DNA from: Hermatobates lingyangjiaoensis
Lineage: Eukaryota; Arthropoda; Insecta; Hemiptera; Hermatobatidae
Direction of reading: 5' to 3'
Assembly: GCA_026182355.1 (NCBI GenBank)
Contig: JAPFBL010000119.1
Coordinates: 124,001 to 188,000, forward strand
Length of the DNA stretch: 64,000 bases
The notes beneath the pieces are model-generated. The model saw only the letters and a list, made by a program, of their open reading frames with translations, did not search any database and had not been told where the DNA came from. Position numbers and translations under genes: made by a program. Position 1 is the first letter of the stretch. Each line of letters starts with the position of its first letter. This document shows positions 36,321 through 46,739 of the stretch, piece after piece.

Positions 36321-36645
36321 GGGCCAGGTTAACTAAATGGCAACGTGCTCATCCCTGGGCAGGTAGGTCCAGGGTTAAATACCAACTCTGGCCTTCGATT
36401 TATTCACGTAGGAGCTGAATACAGCTGATCAAGTCATCCCTTGGAGAGGACGTTAAACCGATGGTCTCTAACCTGTTATATGTCAGGTACTCGTTAAAGA
36501 TTCCTACTCTAAACACACTTGAGTTAGGCAAAATTTATTACTCTCAATGTAGAATATTCATTATGTGATATCACAAAGTGCCAATTTTTGACTTATGTGT
36601 GTTCATTAAGTGGCGGAGCCGCCACTGGAACCTAACCTAGCCTAA
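36321..36645 (+). mobile_element. tRNA-derived SINE (subtype B), near full length
   Basis: Head GGGGCCAGGTTAACTAAATG, box B-like CAGGGTTAAATACC (diverged), and body ATTTATTCACGTAGGAGCTG, GAGAGGACGTTAAACCGATG and CTCGTTAAAGATTCCTACTC. It ends in the subtype B 3' sequence GTGGCGGAGCCGCCACTGGA, then ACCTAACCTAGCCTAA. The tail is close to (CCTAA)n. No clear target duplication. Confidence 0.8.
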
Positions 36646-39600
36646 AGCATTGAAAAGTTCTTTTCATCAATAACCTATTAAAGTTCCATCACAAACTTCA
36701 TGTATTTGTAAAAGTTATATAATTTTATCAAATTTATATAGATTAGTCAAGACAAGCATTTCAACACATGTGTTCATAAAAATTAAATAAAGAAGAACGA
36801 AACTCCAGTGTTAAAATTCAGTAACTTAATATATCTAAGATAAATGTAGTGAGAAAGAAGAAAGTAAGTAGAGGGAAATATCTGATAATAGCACGCGGCT
36901 GGTGAGAAAATTTAATTAAGTAAGTGCGGATAAGACTTGGGTAACCTCATAAATTTCATTTGGTTTTATGCACTCTGGTAGTTCCCAAGGCTCGTGCCTC
37001 TACCCTTTTATTTTGAAGCTCCTTCAGTTTTAGTAAACAGAAACAATGACATCTTTATTAAAAACCATCCCATATATTTCAAAACAAAGTAATAAATTTG
37101 TAAACATCTACGAATCAATCATATTAATAAAACATCAAAAGAAAATATAAAACCTTATAATGGGTTCTACCGGTTTATATTTGTTTTTCTATACCAATAG
37201 TTCTTATTAGAAATATATATTAAAAACGCAGTTTGAATATAATTGAAATTCAAACTTATGATCAAAAAACATAATAGTGATATAAGAATAGAACACAGTT
37301 CTTGAGGTTATCTCTAATCATTATAATCAGTAAAAATTTTGTAGCTAATTAAACGTTAAATCTATTGATCACAAATACAGTATAACTACCTAAGGGTTCC
37401 AATGTAATTTTGGAACTCGAACAGTCGAGTTACTTTAGATTTAATAATGTACTTTTAACATTTTATATACACGTTTTTATAAAGAGAAACCTACAATATT
37501 TTAAAAAAAACATCTGTATATATCTGACTAATGGGATTAGTCAATTTCCCATTATGTATTACTTATGGGAAATTAGTTTTGGTTTTAAGGTTTTAGAACC
37601 AAGGTACCAAGGTTTTAAATTATGTAATTTAAAACACCTTCGATCTGGTACGCTAAAGGCGTGCTTGTCGTTATACAGTAGAGTGGATGCTCGAATCTTG
37701 GCCAGACCTAAAAGATTTACATACTTTGTTTCTGTTCTACTTTGTCAAATTCAGTACATTTGTTCTCTACATCTTCTTTTGAGATCTCCTGAAAAAAACG
37801 GATGCTCAAAATATTAACCATAGTAGGTGTTTTATTCTTTTTGTAGTTGTTTTTTTTTCTGTTTATATATATCTATGTGTAATGGACTTGGTCTACAAAT
37901 ATATAAGTATGCCTGAGTGTGTGTGCATCTGATGTGTTTGTATGCCTCTTCATGTGTTTGTTTTTCAAAGGTTTCTACTTTTTCTTTCTGATAAAATCAA
38001 TATGTAGCATATATAATGGAAACAATAGTTATTTTTCAAGTTCTCGTGTCTCAGCCAAATACAAAGAAGGCTTTAGTTTTAGATAATTTGTTTGGAAAAT
38101 TCTGAGTAACTGTGAAGATTGAGAAGAAAGAGGAAGGGCTAAACTTTTAAGAATTTCAAGAACACCACATCAACTTTATCCGACTCTAAAATTAGCGGAA
38201 AGAGTCTAGATGGTTAGAATATCTGATTTTGAGACTTCAGGATAAAATTCTAGATATCTAGGATATCTGATATTACTGACAAACGTTAAGTCTGACTCCT
38301 GGATAAGTGGGAAACTCCTGGACGCCTTGAATATTTGAAACTGTAGAACAATATGAAGCAGGACTACAGGCAAGAGTGTGCTGGCTAACAGATCAAGAAT
38401 TGTATACCACAAAAGTTTAAGGTTAGTTTTGTTTTGGTGCCTGAGTATACTGTGAAAGAAAAATCAAATCAGTGTCTTAAGGCATTTGTTAGAACAACGG
38501 GAAGGTAAACAAACCAAACTCACCATCTTTTAGGACTACTTTACAATTTACTTTAGAATGGTAACGTACAAATTATGTTTTAAAATTCTTTGGCTCAATG
38601 ATAATAATAGATAAATCTGGTTTTCAAACTACCTTTTCTGTATAAAGGCAAGTTTATCATGAGCGAAACCTTTGATTTCAGTATCTAATAAAAACCCAAC
38701 ATTTCTACAATTATATTTAATCAGAAAATAGCAATCAAGAGTAGATCAATGTTGCAGTTTTACCATGAGAATCCGTAGGATTTTTTTAACGAATAAAAGA
38801 CTCAAAAGTGAAACCAACAAAACTGCCATTCAAAAGGCACAATATGGAATATTTTTGTTACGGGAAGATGATACCAATTCAACAAAACCGACAACAGGCT
38901 AAGCAAGAAACAAAAGATTTCAGCAATGGATTTCTACTTTTGAAGGTTAATGGTACGAAATAATGGGCCAAAATCACACACATATCAACAGAAAGTTTTT
39001 TCACCAGTTTATAATTGATATATACACCAATATAGAAAGTGAACAGAGTCTTTTACTCGTATAAGACTACATCAAACGAAGGTGATGATTGATGAATACA
39101 TTTAACTGAAAGATGCTGCGGCAAACAATGAGCACAAGATCTCAGATCTATGTTTATCTTACGAGCCATGTTCAAAGGAAGTCCCAGGTAAAGGCATAAA
39201 TCTATTCAAGATAGGATGACCTAAGTAAGACTTTATCTAATACCAGTTTATTTAAAACGACCATCTACAATCAAACTTGGGAACAAATAAAAGGATACCC
39301 TATAAATGGTCAAACATCAAGTAATTAAAAGACAAAATAGCAACAGTTTTCATATAAAAGCAAATAAAATCGATGGTATCGTTAAAAACCAAGTTTATGT
39401 AGGCATAAGATGTTGGTTGTATACTGTAGCATATGAAAAGCAGAATTTCAACAACATTCAGGTTATTTGATTAGGTTAAAAGGTGGACAAAATTGTATCT
39501 ACCAAGTTAGATGATCCAGAAAAAGAGTCAGATTTGCTTTCAGTAGTTTCAACAAAATATGGCTAATTTTAATAGGAACTCTACTGCATGAAAGATGGAG

Positions 39601-39712
39601 TTTGCATCAACAAATGTCTGTGAGAACTAATAAAACACACTCAAACAGGAACTTTCTTAAATAAAGACAGCTGGAGATGAAGGATTAAACACTAAATTCA
39701 TTTTTGTGCAAT
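36646..39712. other. No recognised gene
   Basis: A 135-codon plus-strand frame at 37410-37817 is long for such AT-rich DNA, but its translation matches no family I know and has no domain signature. I do not call it a gene. The rest is AT-rich without recognisable features. Confidence 0.4.
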
Positions 39713-39850
39713 CTGTTATACTGTGGTATTTACTCATGATCGGGAATTTAAAAAAAAAAAACCATCTCCACAAAAAAAAGCTTATGATAAAACTGTCAAC
39801 GCATTTCGAACTCTATGTGTTATTATAAGACGTATTTTTTTTTAAAAAAA
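39713..39850 (-). repeat. Repeat family Z, single diverged copy
   Basis: Matches the minus-oriented arm at 15880: TGTGGTATTTACTCATGATC, GGGAATTTAAAAA, an A-rich AAAGCTTATGATAAAACTGT block and CAACGCATTTCGAACTCTAT. The right side is degraded. Confidence 0.55.
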
Positions 39851-41134
39851 ATTCCAATATTAACCACAAAACTTATTAAAAATGGTAATATAAAAATAGA
39901 AAGATGATAGTTGAGTCGTGCCATTCTAATATGTTCACCGCAAGCATAAACGTTGAGTATTGCAACAGAGTGTGAAATTTAGGAAGTATGTGAATAAGAG
40001 AGACGATATGTCTATATCAGATATGGCTATATTCTGATTGAAAAAAAATAGAACAAAAAGTATCGACTGGGACGTTTGATTTTACCATTCAAACAATAAA
40101 ATCTTCTCGAAAATATCTGGCACTAAGCTAATAGTGGAAAAAACTGAACCATTGCCATATCTCAAAGCCGGATTTTCTCTCCATCTTTTATATGATGGTG
40201 AGGTATATTTCTCCTTTGATATATGGAACAAAATATAATATAATTGATATAGTTATAACAAACAATTATTTAAATTTCTAATCGGATCTCCTATTTTACA
40301 GTTCTCACCAATTTAGTTATGATCGAACAGTATATATACTTCAATAATGATGTGGTACAGAAATCAAATTCAATAGACTGTGCGTAAAGAATTCACTCAT
40401 AATATTAATAAAGCAGATGAAAATGTTAATTAATATCATAAAGGATTTAAACAACAGAAACTGATGACACTCTGCCTCCCTTCAATGTAAAATTCATTAG
40501 AGGTGAATATGGAAATATTTTAACGGACTGATGCACAAACCTACAAGTCCTGGAAGAGTACTTAATTATTACTCTTCAATATTAATGCTCTGAGCCAAAA
40601 ATTAAATTGTCTTTAAAATTTAATAAAACCAATGATTGAAATTACCATTCTATTTGGATGTGTTTGTTGTGAAATCTTGTTATATATAAATATCAATGTT
40701 TTCTTATCTCGACATTTATTACGCATCATTATTATAATTTTATCTCATTTAATTACCAACTACTAATTTTGTTTATCGAGAGTAGTCTATTGGTAAATAT
40801 GTCAATTTTTTTTTGGTTTTTAATAGTTTATTTATTTCAGTAAATCAAAAATGCCAACCGTGAAGATCTAAAAATATAATCGAACATTATTAACCTATTG
40901 TGTTTTTCGAGAATTGCTTTACTCTGGACTAAACCTGAAAGACTAAACCATTTTAGCTGAATTTATGTTCCGATCTTGTTCCTTTTCAACAATTTGGAGA
41001 GAAAAAACAGATAAACTCAAATAAATATAGTGGCAACCAGCATTCCTCTTTAATAAGCATAAGACCATTGCTTCGCTTCAAAGCACTGTCTAGCATATTC
41101 CCATCTTTTGTCAGAGCCCTCATTGCTCTGTTGA
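39851..41134. other. No gene seen
   Basis: AT-rich sequence with no recognised features. Confidence 0.4.
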
Positions 41135-41338
41135 GGCTATTTTACGTCTGGTAGAGGACTAGGTGTCCATAAACGTCATGGACATCGCGATACTGCAAGC
41201 AGTGAAGTTACGGCCGCCTCTATTGATAATCAATGGTCGAATGAGGAGCTCCGCTTACTCGTACGGTGCGAAACTCTCTCTATGGGAGTGAAACATATGA
41301 ACTTGCATCTAACCCAATTCTTTACTCAGAGATCCCAA
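41135..41338 (+). pseudogene. Possible retrotransposon N-terminal (Myb-like) fragment
   Basis: A frame without a start codon, in a locally GC-richer stretch, reads SSEVTAASIDNQWSNEELRL, then LVRCETL...KHMNLHLTQFFTQRSQ. The pattern QWS.EE...L...E.........N..L...F..RS resembles the Myb-like segment near the N-terminus of some non-LTR retrotransposon proteins and of some host DNA-binding proteins. It breaks off in AT-rich sequence at about 41338. A host exon cannot be excluded, since a plausible splice donor or acceptor could not be judged. Low confidence. Confidence 0.3.
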
Positions 41339-41481
41339 TATATAATATTATATATTGTAATAATAATATATATGTGTAATTTCCTTCTATAGCTTATTTC
41401 ACCTTATAGTAGATTGACACTAGACAATTGCTAAAACATCAGAATTGAATCTGTGTCAAAATGTCCATGAATTAAATACTT

Positions 41482-43079
41482 CAGCAGCAGCAGCAAGCAG
41501 CAAGTTAAATGACTCCCATTTCGGGCGACATATAGCAGTCCCGAGCTCTGAAAGAACTCTCTTCTGCTTCCTTGTTATTCTTGTTTGTATATCGGAGTTA
41601 ATGTCTTCAATAATTATATTTGATTAGTTCTGAATGTCTATTTGACGTTGCATTGCGACTCTGTTAGTAGTAGTTCTTTGATTAACTGGTTTTCTGATGT
41701 TTGGTTTCTTGAGTGCTCTTGTATGCAGAGATGGTCTATATATTGGATAAGTCCTTTAATTGATAATTCTTTTCTAATATGCTTGTTTGTGAGGAACCTA
41801 GGAGCACCCGTTATGAACCTCAGAGTCTTGTTCTGCATTGCTGCAAGCTTTTTCAGAGTGTTTTTGTCTAAATATTGTATCCAGGATGGACATGCGTAAG
41901 TCAATATTGGTCTGATTAGGACCTTGTACATCAGTACTTTTGTTCTAAGTGGAAGCCTGGATTTATCATTTATCAGATGATAGATCCTACTTTGTATAGC
42001 ATGTGCCTTACCTAGAACACTGTTAATATGATTTTTGAAATTTAGTCGTCTGTCTAGACTAATACCTAAGTAGCGTATGGTTGAAGTTGGCTTTATAGTT
42101 AGTCCGTGAATAGTGATTTTAGTCAGTTTAGTTTCCTTTGTTTTGTCTGTCACATCTAAAAGTTGGCATTTTTGAGGGTTTATAGTCAATTTATTTTCGT
42201 CCAACCAGTTTACTGTCTGATCAGTTAGAGTTTGCAGTAACTTGGAGGCTTGTCTACGTCTTTTTGTCCCTACAGCAATGAGTATGTCATCGGCATACAG
42301 ACCTATTAGCCTATCATGGGTAGTACAGTCATCATCAAATGTCGGAAGATCATCCATATAAATATTAAATAGTAAGGGGCCAAGTACGGATCCTTGGGGC
42401 ACTCCTCTTGTGATTTTATTTAGTACAGATTTTGAATTATTAATTTTAACATAAAAATGTCTGTCAGATAAGTAGTTTAGAATTAATGGGGAGATCCAGT
42501 CAGGAATGTCAAGTCTATAGAGTTTATTAATTAGAATGTTGTGATGTACCGTGTCGAATGCCTTCGTCAGGTCAAGGGAAAGTGCCAAGTTTGTCATATT
42601 AAATGCATTACCCAAGAACTGCGTGACTCGATGTAACTGTTGGGAGCAGCTGTGTCCCTTCTTAAATCCGAATTGACACATATTTAGGTTCAGTGTTTTC
42701 GTTATATGATAGTAAATCATTATTTCTAGCTTCTTTCCCAGAGTCGAAAGGAGACTAATAGGTCTGTAGCTAGTCGGTTCAGTTGGGTCCTTACCAGGCT
42801 TCAAAATCATAATCACTGCAGAGCATTTCCATAAGTTGGGGAAGTGGCAGTAATTTAGGCAGTATGTATAAATTTTTGCCAGGCTAGATATGATGTTTTT
42901 AGGGGAATTTTTAATCATTTTATTAGTAACACCATCACTACCGGGCGTCTTTTTAGTATTTAAAGCTTTAATTAGGCCCGTTACTGTCTCATCACTAACT
43001 TCTATTTTTGGTAATGTTAACGAGGTAGGCAGAGGATGAGTGTGTGATTTCGTTTCAGGGATGTTAAAAAGTTCAGTCA
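41482..43079 (-). mobile_element. Jockey-like LINE, 5'-truncated, with 13-bp TSD
   Basis: The insertion lies between two perfect copies of GAATTAAATACTT (41469-41481 and 43080-43092). On the minus strand it begins within the RT gene, ends with a stop at 41638, a 3' untranslated region of about 150 bp and a (GCT/CTG)n tail at 41482-41503. Perfect target duplication and an uninterrupted RT frame point to recent insertion. The endonuclease and any ORF1 were not copied. Confidence 0.9.
41638..43079 (-). CDS. Jockey-clade non-LTR retrotransposon reverse transcriptase (5'-partial)
   Basis: This frame encodes an RNA-directed DNA polymerase that in a complete element copies its own RNA at a nicked target. 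The first internal ATG lies at 42918, but the frame is open to the insertion junction at 43079, adding LTELFNIPETKSHTHPLPTS, then LTLPKIEVSDETVTGLIKAL and KTPGSDGVTNK, typical of the RT N-terminal finger. Counting from that ATG, visible motifs are YRPISLLSTLGK (51-62), motif A LDLTKAFD (115-122), RGVPQGSVLGPLLFNIY (171-187) and the catalytic YADD (208-211). The thumb then includes RYLGISLD and YKVLIRPILTYACPSW. Both catalytic regions are intact and no stop interrupts the frame. The upstream AP-endonuclease domain is missing, so the copy cannot move on its own. There is no host promoter evidence. Confidence 0.9.
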
Positions 43080-43142
43080 GAATTAAATACTTTAAGTCAC
43101 CTGCACAGTAGTACCTAACTCATAGATAAAACATAACCAATG

Positions 43143-43440
43143 AATACGTCATTGTGTTTTACATATATATATATATATTATATATATACGGTACTGTTTT
43201 CTTGACCACAAAATATTAACAAACACTTTTTCTTCTTCACGGAGTTTGGTCTCGGAGGAGAGACGGTCTCTCCTGAAGACTGTTCAAACCAAAAATTAGA
43301 GACTGTAAGTGTGTTCTTTTGATTTCTCTACGTTTCGTTGTCTATATTGAGCTATATATATATATATTATATCATATTATATATATATATATATATATAA
43401 TATAATAATATATATATATATAATATAAACAAAAAAAAAA
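43143..43440. repeat. Repeat family X copy flanked by TA microsatellites
   Basis: (TA)n at about 43163-43188, then the family X core TCTCTCCTGAAGACTGTTCA and AACCAAAAATTAGAGACTGT (43268-43307). A TTTCTCTACGTTTCGTTGTC flank and a long imperfect TATATA tract to about 43427 follow. CTGAAGA lies at 43273-43279, but the following box reads CAAA instead of GAAA. Confidence 0.65.
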
Positions 43441-43589
43441 AGAAAAATTAAACCACAAGGCAAAAAAAAGTAACCACCAGAGAGCAAACAAAGTAAGAAC
43501 TAAGAAGATAACATAAAAGGTATGTGACGTACATACCTTTTTTTCTGCATATATATAAATTTAACTTTTAATATATATATATATATATA
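43441..43589. other. No gene seen; A-rich and TA microsatellite
   Basis: A-rich sequence followed by a (TA)n run at about 43570-43589. Confidence 0.4.
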
Positions 43590-43700
43590 CAAAACTAAAG
43601 TTTATCGGGACTCGGTCAGTTCTTCAGGTTCAAATTAAACTCTCATTGCCAACGTTTCGGTCTTTATTTAAAACATTTTCCATAGCAGAACTATAAATTT
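43590..43700 (-). repeat. Repeat family Y (Penelope-type terminal repeat-like)
   Basis: The block CGGGACTCGGTCAGTTCTTC, AAACTCTCATTGCCAACGTT and TCGGTCTTTATTTAAAACAT matches 63722-63835. Read on the minus strand it holds a GGTTTT/AAAACC-type hairpin directly before GAAAC and a GTT/GTC, the right half of a hammerhead-like core. The left box is degraded to CTATGG. Confidence 0.55.
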
Positions 43701-45071
43701 TGAAACAGAAAAACTAAGTATTACATTACAAATTATTTTCTTTGTAAAATAATGTTGTCTTTTTCATATATATATATATATAATTCTCCACGTGGCTGTC
43801 CTTTTACCAAATGACTTTATTATTCAAGAAAAAGTTCGCATGTTAATTGAGGCTGACTTGGAAAGGAGTTAGGTATGTTGAAAGGTTAACATCGCAATGA
43901 ATATGCATAACTTTTCTACATTTACCTGTTGATTGTGCATATTTCACACTCATCTGTCAATCAATTTATGCCTAGACTGTCAGTCGATGGACGTTGTATA
44001 GAAATTTCATTTATAACACATATTTTGCATTGCCTTTGTTCATCTTCCAAATTTAACAAAAAAAAATATTGAAAATTGTTTTCTAAAGAATTTGTTTTTC
44101 TAATGGAAAAAAATGTCATTTTAAATGAAGCTATGACTCTATTGAAATGAATATCAATTAACAGAGTGACAGGGTATCAAGAAAACGAAACTCTTCAAGG
44201 CTGAGCTGTTCAACTTGAAGATAATAACTACCGTGCAGGTAAACTCGATGACGAAAACTGAGAGAAAAAAATAGGAGCTTTATGGAAAAACTATTATTGA
44301 AACTTTCAGAACATAAGTATTGATTAACCTAAAAAATAATAAAACTGTTATATTCAAACTAAGCTGGGTTTAACAACTAGTTACACATAAATACGACTTA
44401 TATATATTAATAAGGTGTGTTGTATGAATGTAAAATATTTATATAATTACAATATGAATTTATTAATATCATTTCATAATATAAGTAATTTCAATATCAT
44501 ACAAAAATCATAATATCCTTATAACTTATATCAGTATGCTATAATACAAAAGTGGTTAATCCATATTAAATATGAATAAGTATTAATTTTAAATTCCCTT
44601 TATATCAATTTGGTTTCTTATAAACGAAAACAACTTATGAAATTTTTAACTAATGTTTTCTCATTTATGAAAAAAAAAACATCTATAATAGACGCTTCTA
44701 AGCTTCAGCAAACTTTAAACCTCTTGATCTAAGGACGTTTAAAAACCAGTTGTGAATGATATCTGCAATTTTTGAAAGTTGCAAAGCGAGTTGGGCGTTA
44801 ATGGCTGCCAGCAGACGGTGTTAAGAAATGTGAAATTAGCAACCTCACATGCCTTTGCTGTTGCGAATTTTAATCATATATTGGAAAGTTGATTCAACCT
44901 GATTTTTCAAGAATGAAACAGCATAAACATTAGTCGGCATTTTTAGTATTAAAAGTAACCTCCGATGGCTAGACGTTGATCATTCAATGGAGAGTAATAA
45001 ATATCCATATTTATATAACCAATTAGATGAAACGATTCTTCGAACTGAATAAACTTGAATTGTCAAAAGAA
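43701..45071. other. No gene seen
   Basis: AT-rich sequence with a (TA)n at about 43766-43782. No coding similarity is recognised. Confidence 0.4.
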
Positions 45072-45167
45072 CACACTGAAATGAAATCACTGAAACTGAC
45101 TACTATTTTTCTGAAGATGAGGCCATCGAAATATAGTAGTGAGTTCCAGTGATTTCATTTCAGTGTG
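45072..45167 (+). repeat. 96-bp hairpin element with a hammerhead-like core
   Basis: An outer perfect 21-bp inverted repeat (45072-45092 and 45147-45167, beginning CACACTGAAATGAAATC) encloses an inner CTACTAT/ATAGTAG pair. Inside lie CTGAAGA (45111-45117), a GATG-AGGC-CATC hairpin overlapping the box, and GAAA (45128-45131). It is a self-contained structure immediately left of the Helitron cluster. No coding content. Confidence 0.6.
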
Positions 45168-45203
45168 TTGTTTTGAAATTTCTAGTTCATATTTATATAA
45201 CTA

Positions 45204-45490
45204 CTAGCAAACGTACCCGTCTTTGACGGAATCAAAAATTCTATTATACTTGTTAAACCAAAATATCAATTATAGTATTATACTAATACTATAATTAGAA
45301 ATTATATAATTATAGAATAGTAGAAAATACCATTATTAGTATAGTGTTAAACAAATGCCTCTGTGTACACTACATTAGCTGTCTGTCCTTCAGGTTCATG
45401 GAAGAACAAACAGTTGAAACCTCTGACTCTTGAGAAAGTAAACTACAGTTGACCATGTGAGAAAAACTTGGTCTCGCTAACTTGAATTTC
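45204..45490 (-). mobile_element. Helitron 3' end fragment, minus strand
   Basis: It starts on the plus strand with CTAGCAAACGTACCCGTCTT, the reversed 3' terminus, and follows the Helitron at 23248 for about 285 bp, including the end of the helicase remnant. It stops abruptly at the junction with the plus-oriented piece at 45502. Confidence 0.8.
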
Positions 45491-45501
45491 TGCGTTATGA
45501 G

Positions 45502-46022
45502 TCATAAATAAAATAATGATTTTGTCTGTACATTGCTTAGAACTGACTCATTTCAAGTTCCTTTACGTTTCATACATTGGAGAAACCGAATCCACCCTTA
45601 GAAAAATTTCTGTCGGTTTGTCCGCAAAACTTTGTCATAAGTAAACTCAGCTACCATAAGACATATAAAGCTGAAACTTTCACAGTAGATTTGAGTAGCT
45701 CTAACTTAAAATATAGGCTCTGAATTGATTGGAAATTCAACGTAGAAGTGAAGTTATGGACGTTTAAAGGAAAAACGTTTGTCACAAGTAAACTCAGCCA
45801 CCATAAGACATGGTGAGCTGAAACTTTGACACTGGATTTGTGTATGCCTAACTTAAAATACGGGCTCTAAATAGATTCATGATTCAGTACAGAAACGAAG
45901 TTATAGGGCTTTAAGCGTATTTTCTTAACTTCACAGACAAGTTTGTTTTGAAAATACACAGGTGTGGCAAGTAGGTATTGTTAGTTGATTTTAATTTCAT
46001 TGGAGCATATGAATATATTGCG
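45502..46022 (+). mobile_element. Helitron 5' half, plus strand
   Basis: It starts TCATAAATAAAATAATGATT, a variant of the Helitron 5' TC end, and follows the 5' half of the 23248 copy in the opposite orientation, with both units of the 140-bp duplication. It ends at GAATATATTGCG, where the next Helitron end begins three bases later. Confidence 0.8.
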
Positions 46023-46024
46023 TA

Positions 46025-46335
46025 CTAGCAAACGTACCCGTCTTTGACGGAATCAATAAAGTCTATTATACTTGGTATTCCAAAATATCAATTATAGTAT
46101 TATACTAATACTACAATTAGAAGTTATAGAATAGTAGAAAATACCATTATTAGTACAGTGCTAAACAAATGCCTCTGTATACAAAGATTAGATTTTAAGT
46201 TAGACATACACAAATCTACAATCAATGTTTCAGCTTTCTATGTCTTATGGTGGCAATATTTTGTGGACAAAATGTAAGGGTACATGTGGCTACTCTGAAG
46301 TATGAAACGTAAAGAAAACTTGAAATGAGTTAGTT
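46025..46335 (-). mobile_element. Helitron, heavily deleted minus-strand copy
   Basis: The 3' terminus CTAGCAAACGTACCCGTC is at 46025. About 160 bp of 3' sequence joins directly to the 5' region (GATTTTAAGTTAGACATACA onward). The true 5' end is missing: similarity stops near 46335, before the ATAAATAAAA terminus. The helicase remnant has been deleted. Confidence 0.75.
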
Positions 46336-46359
46336 CTAATTAACGTTCTCTCAGTCAAA

Positions 46360-46735
46360 AGCTAGCACGCAAGCCACTGGGCTACTCTGGTTCCATACCT
46401 TACTTTATTAGCAGTGTTTATATTACGCAAATATTAAATTAAAAAAAAATTTTTTTTTGTATTTATTTATAATATATTTGCACTACTGTCATCGGCGAGC
46501 AAGCAAGCTACTGGCTACCCTGGCTAGATCCCTTTACTTTATTACCATTTTTTATATTATCCACATTTTAAATTAAAAAAAAATATTTGTTTGTTACATT
46601 TATTTATAATACATTTGCACTACTGTCATCGGCGATCACGCAAGCCACTGGGCTACTCTGGTCCCATACCTTACATTATTACCAGTGTATTTATTAAGCA
46701 AATATTAAATTAAAAAAAAGTTTACAGTTATATAT
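46360..46735 (-). repeat. Tandem array of a SINE-head-like unit, about 135-bp period
   Basis: About two and a half units. Each contains GCACGCAAGCCACTGGGCTA, then CTCTGG, the reverse complement of a tRNA-like SINE head without a B box. An ATACCTTACTTTATTA block, an A/T homopolymer block and ATTTGCACTACTGTCATCGG complete the unit. Repeats of the same point are at 46367, 46501 and 46638. The same unit in the opposite orientation forms the array at 59925. Confidence 0.75.
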
Positions 46736-46739
46736 TATA

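Noticed and set aside
37410..37817. 135-codon plus-strand open frame
   Set aside because: Long for the region, but the translation has no recognisable domain, biased composition and no supporting context. Not enough to call a gene.
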